From Lachnospiraceae bacterium (GTDB taxonomy: Bacteria; Bacillota; Clostridia; Lachnospirales; Lachnospiraceae): DNA of 64,000 nt. Below are positions 25,891 to 33,740 of the stretch, piece by piece; position 1 is the first letter of the stretch; each line of letters begins with the position of its first letter. The notes beneath the pieces were generated by a model that worked only from the letters and a program-made list of their open reading frames with translations, searched no databases and had not been told where the DNA came from. The stretch spans positions 1 through 64,000 of the forward strand of contig CAAEMT010000014.1 of assembly GCA_900757145.1 (NCBI GenBank), in the 5' to 3' direction. The position numbers and the translations under genes were made by a program.

Positions 25891-26811
25891 ATGGGAAAGC
25901 TTGAAAAGTATAAAGGAATATTTCCGGCATTTTATGCCTGCTACGAGGATGACGGAAGCGTCAGTCCGGCGCGCACAGAGGCATTTGTGCGTTACCTGCG
26001 TGATAAAGGTGTGACGGGGCTTTATGTAGGCGGCTCTTCTGGCGAGTGCATTTACCAGAGCGTGGCAGAGCGCAAGCTGATTCTGGAACACGTAATGAAG
26101 GCTGCGGAAGGAAAGCTTGTCATAATCGCACATGTTGCCTGCAATAATACACAGGACAGTGCAGAACTGGCGCGTCATGCGCAGAGTCTCGGTGTGGATG
26201 CGATCGCGGCAATTCCGCCGATTTACTTCCATCTTCCGGATTATGCGATTGCCGAATACTGGAACACGATCAGCGCGGCAGCGCCTGATACAGATTTTAT
26301 CATCTATAATATCCCGCAGCTTGCGGGAGTGGCGCTTACGGTTCCACTGTTTCAGGAGATGAGAAAAAATCCGCGTGTGATCGGTGTGAAAAATTCTTCC
26401 ATGCCGGTACAGGATATCCAGATGTTCAAGGCGGCAGGCGGAGAGGACTGCGTAGTGTTTAACGGACCTGACGAGCAGTTTATCAGCGGCCGTGTGATCG
26501 GAGCTTCAGCAGGTATAGGAGGAACGTATGCAGTGATGCCGGAACTCTTCCTTGCAATGGATCGTCTCGTTTGCGCAGGCAGATTAGACGAGGCAAAGAA
26601 GATCCAGTATCAGGCAAATGAGATCATCTATGCGATGTGTGCATGTAAGGCGAATCTGTATGCCGTAATGAAAGAAATACTCAGAAGAAATGGCATGGAC
26701 ATAGGCGGTGTGCGCGCTCCTCTTACGAATGTAAGCGAAGGCGATCTGGAGCAGATTGAAAAATGCCGGAATATGATCGCGAAAGCTGTAGCAGGACTTC
26801 CGCAGGAATAG
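25891..26811 (+). CDS. nanA: N-acetylneuraminate lyase (DapA/NanA family)
   Basis: A 306-residue class I aldolase that should split Neu5Ac into ManNAc and pyruvate. The family motif reads GLYVGGSSGECIYQS, closer to neuraminate lyases than to DapA; Tyr in FIIYNIPQLAG and the Schiff-base Lys in VIGVKNSS are present, as is GPDEQFISG. It is 18 bp downstream of the oxidoreductase and is the last gene of the operon. nanE and nanK are not in the window. Confidence 0.87.
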   Translation: MGKLEKYKGIFPAFYACYEDDGSVSPARTEAFVRYLRDKGVTGLYVGGSSGECIYQSVAERKLILEHVMKAAEGKLVIIAHVACNNTQDSAELARHAQSLGVDAIAAIPPIYFHLPDYAIAEYWNTISAAAPDTDFIIYNIPQLAGVALTVPLFQEMRKNPRVIGVKNSSMPVQDIQMFKAAGGEDCVVFNGPDEQFISGRVIGASAGIGGTYAVMPELFLAMDRLVCAGRLDEAKKIQYQANEIIYAMCACKANLYAVMKEILRRNGMDIGGVRAPLTNVSEGDLEQIEKCRNMIAKAVAGLPQE

Positions 26812-26859
26812 AAAACAGATTTTCTGGAAAAAGATAAATGGACAACGAAATAAAATAAA

Positions 26860-26913
26860 GAAAACGGGTGGTGCAAAATACGATCTTTCGCAGGGCTTGC
26901 ACCGCCCGTTTTC
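26860..26913. terminator. bidirectional terminator between nanA and tyrA
   Basis: A 17-bp stem (26860-26876 with 26897-26913, one G-T) with an A-rich left flank and TTTTC at the right, serving both convergent genes. The GGTGCAAAATAC arm resembles the one at 4031. Confidence 0.9.
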
Positions 26914-26927
26914 TGATGCTGTGCTGT

Positions 26928-28028
26928 TTATCTCACCCACACCTGATAGCGGTGCTGCCGCAGCAGCTCGGCTGCCTTTAGAGAGGGCGCTTCTTCATAA
27001 AACTCAATGCGAAGAGCGCCTTCTTCAAATTCGCGGTTGTGGACGATGCCGATATTTTTGATACTGATCCCGTTGACAGCAAGCGTCGTTGCGATTGTAG
27101 CGATAGCGCCGGATTCATCTACAATGTCACAGTAAATACTATACGTTTTTTTGATCGTACCCAGTGAAGTGGATGTAAATGAGTTACGGTAGTCACGGGA
27201 ACGTTCAAAGGTTTGATAGACTGCGCTTCCGTTTCCGGCTGTCATTTGTGAGCGGCATTCTTCAAGAAGCGAGATAAAAGTATCCATTACTTCGGAGATA
27301 TTCTGGCTGTTTGACAGGCAGATATGCTCCCACATTTCAGGTGAGGAGGAGGCGATCCGCGTAATATCTTTGAATCCGCCTGCAGCGATCATTTTCATGA
27401 TTTCGTCTTTGGAGTCAAGGTCGTGCACCGTGTTGACGAGAGAGGCTGCGATCAGATGCGGCAGATGGCTGACTGCGGCGGTGATGTAGTCGTGCTGCTG
27501 CGCATCAAGCACAAGAGGGATCGAACCTATGGATGCAGCCAGAGCATAGTACGAATCAACCCATTCCTGCGGCGTTCCGTCAGACGGTGTGATGACGTAG
27601 TATGCGTTCTCAAACAGGTGTGCCTGTGCATTTGCAAAACCAGATTTTTCGGAGCCGGCCATCGGGTGACCACCGATAAATCTTCCGTCAAGCCCCAGTT
27701 TGTGAGCGGCGCGGTGAATATCCCCTTTTACACTGCCTACATCAGTCAGAAGGCAGCTTTTGGGAACGACATCCTTAAGCTGGGTGAGCGCCTCGATATT
27801 GCTCCCTACGGGAGTACAAAGAAAAATACAGTCGCACTGTGCAAATTGCAGATCAGATGGGGAGGCGCAAACTGCGTCGATCGTGCCGGATGACAGGGCG
27901 GCTTCGGAAGTTGGCTGTGATCTGATGTATGCTATGATACGGCAGTCCGGAATTGCACGCCTTAGCGCCATTGCCAGTGATCCGCCGATAAGTCCTAGTC
28001 CGATAAAACCGAATGTCTGAAGCTTCAT
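26928..28028 (-). CDS. tyrA: prephenate dehydrogenase with ACT domain
   Basis: Converts prephenate to 4-hydroxyphenylpyruvate in tyrosine synthesis. The N-terminal Rossmann domain has FIGLGLIGGSLAMALRR; LTDVGSVKGDI and FIGGHPMAGSEKSGF are family signatures, and the helical domain has QHDYITAAVSHLPHLIA. The C-terminal part (about residues 295-366) is an ACT regulatory domain (IVDESGAIATIATTLAVNGISIKNIGI), suggesting feedback by tyrosine. Length is 366 aa. Confidence 0.93.
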   Translation of the reverse strand: MKLQTFGFIGLGLIGGSLAMALRRAIPDCRIIAYIRSQPTSEAALSSGTIDAVCASPSDLQFAQCDCIFLCTPVGSNIEALTQLKDVVPKSCLLTDVGSVKGDIHRAAHKLGLDGRFIGGHPMAGSEKSGFANAQAHLFENAYYVITPSDGTPQEWVDSYYALAASIGSIPLVLDAQQHDYITAAVSHLPHLIAASLVNTVHDLDSKDEIMKMIAAGGFKDITRIASSSPEMWEHICLSNSQNISEVMDTFISLLEECRSQMTAGNGSAVYQTFERSRDYRNSFTSTSLGTIKKTYSIYCDIVDESGAIATIATTLAVNGISIKNIGIVHNREFEEGALRIEFYEEAPSLKAAELLRQHRYQVWVR

Positions 28029-28090
28029 ATTTATATTTCCTCTTTTCCAACTGGATTTTCGTCATAATATACGTTTAAAATGCTGAAGCT

Positions 28091-28119
28091 ATTTTACTAT
28101 TAAACAAAATGCCTGTCAA
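28091..28119 (-). promoter_or_regulatory. sigma-A promoter of tyrA
   Basis: Minus-strand TTGACA (28119-28114), a 17-bp spacer and TAAAAT (28096-28091). Transcription should start near 28084, about 55 nt before tyrA. Confidence 0.75.
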
Positions 28120-28176
28120 TGCTTTATGACTTTAAAGTGAGAAAAATAAAAAAATTGTTAATAATGAATAAAATGC

Positions 28177-28205
28177 TTGAAATATTACATAAATTTTAGT
28201 AGAAT
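28177..28205 (+). promoter_or_regulatory. sigma-A promoter of the EF-G-like gene
   Basis: TTGAAA (28177-28182), a 17-bp spacer and TAGAAT (28200-28205), in an AT-rich stretch. Confidence 0.75.
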
Positions 28206-28260
28206 ATAGCCATGTGGTGTAGTTGTGTCCACTGACTAACTAGTATTGGAGGAAAAAGCG

Positions 28261-30339
28261 ATGAATGTTTACACAACAAACAAAATCCGTAATGTCGTTA
28301 TTTTGGGCCACGGCGGCGCAGGCAAGACAAGTCTTGTAGAGTCTATGGCATATTTGACAGGAATTACAAGCAGATTAGGCAACGTAGCTGAGGGTACTAC
28401 GATCAGCGATTTTGATAAAGAAGAGATTAAGAGAAAATTTTCAATCAGCACCACAATGGTTCCGATCATTTGGGGCGATACAAAGATTAATATCCTGGAT
28501 ACACCGGGATACTTTGACTTCTTTGGAGAGGCAGAGGAAGCAGCGGCAGCAGCAGATGCGGCAGTTATCGTTGTTAATGGAAAGAACGGCGTAGAAGTAG
28601 GTACAGAGAAAGCTTGGGAGCTTTGCGAGAAGTATAAATTGCCGAGATTTATCTACGTTTCCAATATGGACTATGACAATGCCAGCTACAGAGAGGTTGT
28701 AGAGACTCTGACAGAGCTGTACGGAAAGAAGATTGCTCCGCTTCATATTCCGATCCGTGAGAATGAAAAGTTTGTAGGTTACGTGAACGTTGTTAAGAGT
28801 GCAGCAAGAAGATACGTAAATAAGCAGGAAAAGGTGGAGTGTCCTGTACCGGATTATCTTGAGGATTATCTGGCTCATTACAGAGAACATCTGCTTGAGG
28901 CAGTTGCCGAGACGAGTGAGGAGCTGATGGATCGTTATTTCAACGGTGAAGAATTCTCCGAAGCCGAGATCGTTGCAGCGCTTCATACGAATGTGGACGA
29001 TGTATCGATCGTTCCGGTTACGATGGGCGCCAGCCTGAATCTTCAGGGTATCCAGATCCTTCTCGATGATATCGTAAGCTATATGCCGTCGCCGGAAAAG
29101 CGTAATATTGCCGGTGTCAATATGAAGACGAAGGAAGTATTTGAAGCAGATTACAATTTCGCAAAAGCGAAATCCGCATATATTTGGAAGACGATCGTAG
29201 ATCCGTTTATCGGAAAATATTCTATGATAAAGGTAGCTTCCGGCGTAATCAAGAGTGATGACACACTGTACAATGAAGCAAAAGATTCTGAAGAGCGTCT
29301 GAGTAAGCTGTACGTGATGGAAGGCAGCAAAGCGATCGAGGTAAAAGAGCTTCATGCAGGAGATCTCGGCGCGATCGGCAAGCTCAATGCGGCTACAGGC
29401 GATACGCTTTCTACAAAAGCTACTCCGATCGCATACGGCAGGATTGATGCTCCGATCCCGTATACATACAAGCGGTACCGCGCAAAGGAAAAGGGAGAAG
29501 AGGATAAAGCGGCACAGGCACTCGCGAAGATGGCGCAGGAAGATCTTACGCTGCGCGTAGTGAATGACGGAGAAAACCGCCAGACGCTCATCTACGGTCT
29601 TGGCGATCAGCATCTTGATATTATAGCGAGCAAGCTGCTTACAAAATACAAAGTAGAAGTAGAGCTTGAGAAGCCGAAGGTAGCGTTCCGTGAGACGATC
29701 CGCAAGAGCTCTGATGTAGATTCTAAGTATAAGAAGCAGTCTGGTGGACACGGTCAGTACGGTCACGTAAAGATGCGCTTCTCACCGCTTGGAGAGCTTG
29801 ATAAGGCATACGAGTTTGAGCAGGAGGTGGTCGGCGGAGCCGTTCCGAAGAACTATTTCCCGGCAGTAGAAAAAGGTATTCAGGACGCTACGGTGAAGGG
29901 ACCTCTGGCAGGATATCCGGTAGTCGGTGTGAAAGCTGTGCTTTACGATGGTTCTTACCATCCGGTAGACTCTTCGGAGATGGCATTTAAGACTGCTGCG
30001 AGCCAGGCGTTCAAGAAAGGTTTTATGGAAGCAAGCCCGGTACTGCTTGAGCCGATCGCATCCTTGAAAGTTACGGTTCCAGATAAATTTACCGGAGATG
30101 TAATGGGCGATCTGAATAAGAGACGCGGACGCGTACTCGGCATGAATCCGGATCACAAAGGAAATACGATCGTAGAGGCAGATATTCCGATGTCTGAGCT
30201 TTATGGATATTCTACGCAGCTTCGTTCTATGACGGGCGGAAGCGGTTCCTATTCTTACGAGTTTGCACGCTACGAGCAGGCTCCGAGCGATGTACAGGAA
30301 AGAGAGATTGCAGCACGCCAGAATGCAGGCGAAGAATAA
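28261..30339 (+). CDS. elongation factor G-like GTPase (paralogue)
   Basis: A 692-residue translation-factor GTPase with EF-G domain order. The P-loop is GHGGAGKTSL (residues 16-25) instead of the canonical AHIDAGKTT; the G3 motif is LDTPGYFDFFGE and the G4 motif is SNMD. Domains II-V follow, with a GGHGQYGHVKMRFSPL domain IV and GDLNKRRGRVLGMNP near the end. These deviations mark the EF-G2/EF-G-like paralogue group rather than the essential translocase; its role (ribosome rescue, recycling or something else) is not established. The ATG 28261 follows GGAGGAAA. Confidence 0.88.
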   Translation: MNVYTTNKIRNVVILGHGGAGKTSLVESMAYLTGITSRLGNVAEGTTISDFDKEEIKRKFSISTTMVPIIWGDTKINILDTPGYFDFFGEAEEAAAAADAAVIVVNGKNGVEVGTEKAWELCEKYKLPRFIYVSNMDYDNASYREVVETLTELYGKKIAPLHIPIRENEKFVGYVNVVKSAARRYVNKQEKVECPVPDYLEDYLAHYREHLLEAVAETSEELMDRYFNGEEFSEAEIVAALHTNVDDVSIVPVTMGASLNLQGIQILLDDIVSYMPSPEKRNIAGVNMKTKEVFEADYNFAKAKSAYIWKTIVDPFIGKYSMIKVASGVIKSDDTLYNEAKDSEERLSKLYVMEGSKAIEVKELHAGDLGAIGKLNAATGDTLSTKATPIAYGRIDAPIPYTYKRYRAKEKGEEDKAAQALAKMAQEDLTLRVVNDGENRQTLIYGLGDQHLDIIASKLLTKYKVEVELEKPKVAFRETIRKSSDVDSKYKKQSGGHGQYGHVKMRFSPLGELDKAYEFEQEVVGGAVPKNYFPAVEKGIQDATVKGPLAGYPVVGVKAVLYDGSYHPVDSSEMAFKTAASQAFKKGFMEASPVLLEPIASLKVTVPDKFTGDVMGDLNKRRGRVLGMNPDHKGNTIVEADIPMSELYGYSTQLRSMTGGSGSYSYEFARYEQAPSDVQEREIAARQNAGEE

Positions 30340-30381
30340 AGAACAGTAAATAAAAGGGCTTTCTAATAGGGGAATAAAAAG

Positions 30382-30415
30382 CGCCGTCAGAGATATATCT
30401 CTGGCGGCGTTGTGG
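30382..30415 (+). terminator. terminator after the EF-G-like gene
   Basis: A 12-bp stem (30382-30393 with 30398-30409, one G-T) with a 4-nt loop and a moderately T-rich tail. Confidence 0.75.
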
Positions 30416-30462
30416 TTAGCATTTTATCTTTTTTGTCGGTCTGCCTATACCTAAATTTTTAC

Positions 30463-31188
30463 TTAAGGAGTTATTGTTTTCGTTTCTTCTTCTATCCATT
30501 GATATATTATGAGATTAGACGCATCTATACTGACGCCGTTCTTTTCAAACTTTGGAAATGCGTCTTCTTCGCTTACGCAGGCTGCCGTTACTAGACAGGC
30601 GTTTTCGGAAAATTCTTCCCAGTTTTCCTTTGTGAGTCCTGCCTGAAATCCTTCCCAGTATTTTTCGCAATTATCATTTTGCCCGTCCAGAATCACTTCC
30701 TTGATCGTTTCCGATGCCCACAGCTTTAGATGATCTGTCTGCTCGTAGTCATCGCTGGGAAGCTCGTCGTCCAACTGAAAACCTCCGTATCTGCGGATCG
30801 TGTCTGCGCAGTCTCCAAACACTGCTTCCATATTTTCAGCAACGAGAACCATGTCCGCTGTATCAGGATAAGTAATGTCCATGAGGCAGAGCTTCGGTGT
30901 ACCCTTTCCTTTTTGCGGATCAATGAAATTAAAAAGTATTTTTTCCGTATCGGCTCCAAAGAGTACACAGCCGTTATCAATGGAAAATGCGACCGATATG
31001 TCTGATTCGTGATAGACCGTCACATCTTCGGCAGTTACATCAAAGGCTTCCAATACTTCCTCAGCAGTCATACCCCACGTGACATCTGGAAATTCTGGAC
31101 AGGGAGTGGTTTCCTGCGCTTTAAATCCGCACAGCAGAAGCATTGCGGTGAGCAGAGCAAGCAGTAAAACGTACTTTGTCTTTTTCAT
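30463..31188 (-). CDS. uncharacterised exported protein, possible lipoprotein
   Basis: A 241-residue acidic protein with a signal sequence (YVLLLALLTAMLLLCGFKAQ). Cys20 could be a lipidation site, but the preceding LLL is a poor lipobox. The mature part has the segment FPDVTWGMTAEEVLEAFDV, like repeats that occur in other exported Firmicute proteins, and several Cys. I do not recognise its function. AGGAGGG precedes the ATG at 31188. It converges on the EF-G-like gene and is divergent from the DUF6483 gene. Confidence 0.65.
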   Translation of the reverse strand: MKKTKYVLLLALLTAMLLLCGFKAQETTPCPEFPDVTWGMTAEEVLEAFDVTAEDVTVYHESDISVAFSIDNGCVLFGADTEKILFNFIDPQKGKGTPKLCLMDITYPDTADMVLVAENMEAVFGDCADTIRRYGGFQLDDELPSDDYEQTDHLKLWASETIKEVILDGQNDNCEKYWEGFQAGLTKENWEEFSENACLVTAACVSEEDAFPKFEKNGVSIDASNLIIYQWIEEETKTITP

Positions 31189-31382
31189 AGTGATCCCTCC
31201 TTAGTGTCTGTTCTTTTATTTTATTCAACATATATCTAATATATTTACAGTCTTATTATAGCACAATATGTTTTTTTAAAAATATTTTTTGAATTTTCAC
31301 TATAAAACTATAATCTATCTGTACTATATAAAAATGATAATGAAAAAACATGCAATTTAAAAACAAACTCACAAAACGTCTG

Positions 31383-31411
31383 CTGACAAAATCGGAAAAG
31401 TCCGATATAAT
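31383..31411 (+). promoter_or_regulatory. sigma-A promoter with dyad in the spacer
   Basis: CTGACA (31383-31388), a 17-bp spacer and a perfect TATAAT (31406-31411). The spacer contains the palindrome TCGGA-AAAG-TCCGA (31392-31405), which could be an operator. It drives the DUF6483 gene and HAD hydrolase gene. Confidence 0.75.
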
Positions 31412-31477
31412 GAAAGAAAACTCTTCCTCTGAGAGAGGAGCAGAAGAAACGCGCGATGGAAAAACGAGGTGTATCAG

Positions 31478-31864
31478 ATGAATTTTGGAGATGAAAAAGA
31501 CTATATCATGCGGATTATAAAAGAGATGGTGCGCGTGCTGTTTTCTTTGCTGTTTGGGAAGGAGTACGTTTCCGTCGAGTGGGAAGCGGAAAATAAGTAC
31601 GAGGTATCGGGAAAAAGGCTTACCGATCTGCTGGATATGATTGATCACGGAGAGATCAACGAAGCGGAAAACCTGCTGTTGGAGGAGATCGATTACGGCA
31701 GAAAAGAGGACGTAGCTGTCGCCGCTCTTTTTTATCAGCATCTATCTGGGAAAAAATCAGACTTTCTGCGGCAGAACGATTACTCGAAGGAAGAGGTGCT
31801 GGAGGGACTGAATCACGTATTAAGACAGGCAGGCTACGGTCATCTGACCGATATTATGGAGTAA
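31478..31864 (+). CDS. DUF6483-type small protein
   Basis: A 128-residue predicted cytoplasmic protein, mostly helical: an N-terminal YIMRIIKEMVRVLFSLLFGKE helix, then KRLTDLLDMIDHGEINEAENLLLEEID. The YIMRxIKExVRVLxxLLFGK pattern matches DUF6483 proteins of Clostridia, whose role is unknown. ATG 31478 is preferred over GTG 31469 because GAGGTG lies 6 nt before it. A HAD hydrolase gene follows 16 bp later, so the two are probably co-expressed. Confidence 0.7.
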   Translation: MNFGDEKDYIMRIIKEMVRVLFSLLFGKEYVSVEWEAENKYEVSGKRLTDLLDMIDHGEINEAENLLLEEIDYGRKEDVAVAALFYQHLSGKKSDFLRQNDYSKEEVLEGLNHVLRQAGYGHLTDIME

Positions 31865-31880
31865 AGGGGAAAAAGGAAAC

Positions 31881-32600
31881 ATGAAGGCAGTTATTTTTGA
31901 TATAGACGATACGCTGTACGATCAGCTAGAGCCATTTCGAACGGCGTATGAAGAAGTGTTTGGCGGCAGATTTGAGATAGATATGCAGGGGCTGTTTGCG
32001 GCGCGTTCCAGACGCAGCAATGAGGTGTTTGAGGCGGCGATGGCAGGAGAGATCTCAATGGACGAAATGTTTATTTACCGCGGACAGAAAGCCTTTGCAG
32101 ATATGGGAGTCGGGATCACGTCGCAGGAAGCGCTTGATTTTCAGCACGCTTACGAGCGCAGTCAGGAGCGGATCACTCTTTCAGATACGATGAAGGAAGT
32201 ATTGAAAGTATGCAAAAACGCAGGTTTTCTTTTGGGGATTCTTACGAATGGTCCGGCGCAGCATCAGAGAAAAAAGGTGCAGATACTCGGTACGGATCAG
32301 TGGATCAGTCCGCAGCATGTAATCATTTCCGCAGAATGCGGCGTTTCAAAGCCGGATGCTGCTATTTTCCGGTGTGCGCAGGAGAAGCTTGGCGTATCTG
32401 CCGGAGACTGTATTTTTATCGGAGACAGCTTTGAAAATGATATTATCGGAGCAAAGAGGGCGGGCTGGCAGGCGGTATGGCTCAATAAGCTGCGCCGCAA
32501 CGTTTCGGATGGAACATACCGCCCCGATCATACAGTGTATGATGAGGCGGAGCTTGCCGCGTGGATTCGGGATGAGCTGATCGGGGGAACGATTCGCTGA
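31881..32600 (+). CDS. HAD-superfamily hydrolase, subfamily IA
   Basis: A 239-residue phosphatase-like protein. Motif I is FDIDDTLYD at residues 5-13, motif II GILTNG, motif III the Lys in CGVSKPD, and motif IV IFIGDSFENDIIGAKRAGW. A helical cap sits between motifs I and II. The substrate cannot be predicted. GGGGAAAAAGG precedes the ATG. Confidence 0.85.
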   Translation: MKAVIFDIDDTLYDQLEPFRTAYEEVFGGRFEIDMQGLFAARSRRSNEVFEAAMAGEISMDEMFIYRGQKAFADMGVGITSQEALDFQHAYERSQERITLSDTMKEVLKVCKNAGFLLGILTNGPAQHQRKKVQILGTDQWISPQHVIISAECGVSKPDAAIFRCAQEKLGVSAGDCIFIGDSFENDIIGAKRAGWQAVWLNKLRRNVSDGTYRPDHTVYDEAELAAWIRDELIGGTIR

Positions 32601-32633
32601 GCACATGTGAGAATGATAAAATGCAGGCTCAGT

Positions 32634-33230
32634 TTAAAAAAGAGCAGCTTCGATCAGAGCGGCAAGATACTGATTGCCAGAGCGGTTTAAATGGATGCCG
32701 TCATGCGTGACCGGCTCTCTGGCGGCAGCCTGTTCCAGCGCATTTTGTGTGTGGACGTATGTTACTTTGTCGCAGGGAAATTCTAAAACGGTCTGCCGGA
32801 TCATTTCGCGCACGCTGCAAAGGACGGGAACCCAGTGGACGAGGTACTGTACAGTCGGAAAGAGAAACGGCTCGATCAGCAGTATTTTTGACGTATTGTT
32901 TTCGAGAAGTCCTGCGATGAGCGTTCTGGCTGCTTTTTTTGAATGAGATAAAAGCTCGTCAGTCTGTTTCTGTGTCGGTCCGGTATTCATTATGATGCCA
33001 ACCTCATTGATGCCGCATGTGATCACGGCGCGCTCGTATGTGCGCGCAGCATACATTTGCTGCCATTTTTGCATCACGCGCGGAAAGGTAAATCCGTTTG
33101 TGCCGCCGTTGACCGCAGTTATCTCGGGATGATGGGAGGCAATGAGCTTTACGTAGCCTCCTCCCAGATTGTCAGGGGTAAAATTGTGGGCGCAGTCCGT
33201 AATACTGTCGCCGAGAAATAAAATATTCAT
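32634..33230 (-). CDS. SGNH/GDSL hydrolase
   Basis: A 198-residue esterase-fold protein: block I FLGDSITDC (nucleophile Ser), block III-like CGINEVG, and a final DGIHLNRSGN with the Asp-His pair. No signal peptide, so it should act in the cytoplasm, as many lysophospholipase- or acetyl-esterase-like SGNH proteins. ATG 33230 behind CAGGAGTG is preferred over GTG 33239. It converges on the HAD gene. Confidence 0.83.
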   Translation of the reverse strand: MNILFLGDSITDCAHNFTPDNLGGGYVKLIASHHPEITAVNGGTNGFTFPRVMQKWQQMYAARTYERAVITCGINEVGIIMNTGPTQKQTDELLSHSKKAARTLIAGLLENNTSKILLIEPFLFPTVQYLVHWVPVLCSVREMIRQTVLEFPCDKVTYVHTQNALEQAAAREPVTHDGIHLNRSGNQYLAALIEAALF

Positions 33231-33426
33231 GTGGATCACTCCTGCATTATTTGTGTAAAGAAGCGGGATTTTTTCTTAAAAATGATTGTCTGTGCTGCGA
33301 GAATAAATTGCCGCCTACCTGTATCGTATCACATTTTATCGAGGGAAGCTATTATGATCGCAGAGAGTCCGCTAAAAAAAGCGTGCGAAAAAAAGTACAA
33401 AAGACTTTTTTTTTCAAATATTATGT

Positions 33427-33434
33427 GGTACAAT
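33427..33434 (+). promoter_or_regulatory. possible extended -10 promoter of the SCIFF operon
   Basis: TACAAT (33429-33434) preceded by TGG gives an extended -10; the -35 region is a T-rich tract without a TTGACA match. About 70 nt of leader would precede scfA. The stretch between the SGNH gene (33230) and here shows no gene. Confidence 0.4.
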
Positions 33435-33507
33435 AACAGATAACGTCAGGACGAATCCGTATCTGTTTTTGTCCGGCATCTATTATGAAGATAAGGAGAG
33501 TGCAGAA

Positions 33508-33651
33508 ATGAAACATATTAAAACATTAAACACAAAACCGTTACAGAATACTCTGAAAAAGGGCGGCTGCGGCGAGTGCCAGACATCCTGCCAGTCTGCA
33601 TGCAAGACTTCCTGTACAGTAGGAAATCAGTCTTGTGAGAGCAGCAAATAA
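33508..33651 (+). CDS. scfA: SCIFF peptide precursor (six cysteines in forty-five)
   Basis: A 47-residue ribosomal peptide with six Cys (21, 24, 28, 32, 36 and 43) and the SCIFF pattern GGCGECQTSCQSACKTSC behind a KHIKTLNTKPLQ leader. Its maturase follows 89 bp downstream. In the characterised Clostridium thermocellum system the radical-SAM enzyme makes a Cys-Thr thioether. The product's biological role is unknown, although the pair is nearly universal in Clostridia. ATG 33508 follows AAGGAGAG; a longer frame from 33469 has no ribosome binding site. Confidence 0.95.
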   Translation: MKHIKTLNTKPLQNTLKKGGCGECQTSCQSACKTSCTVGNQSCESSK

Positions 33652-33674
33652 TAAAAATGCGATAAAATGGAATG

Positions 33675-33702
33675 GGCAGCGGAGAGATGCTTCGCTGCCT
33701 TT
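33675..33702 (+). terminator. hairpin between scfA and scfB
   Basis: Perfect 7-bp stem (33675-33681 with 33693-33699) followed by TTTCTG. As a partial terminator it would let the peptide be made in excess over its modifying enzyme. Confidence 0.6.
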
Positions 33703-33740
33703 CTGAATGAATAAGAACAAAATAGGAAGGGGCTTTTGGT

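Noticed and set aside
28441..29766. 441-codon open frame antisense to the EF-G-like gene
   Set aside because: It is opposite a clearly conserved gene, its product is Arg/Cys/His-rich without a recognisable domain, and there is no ribosome binding site. Codon bias of the sense gene leaves the antisense frame open.
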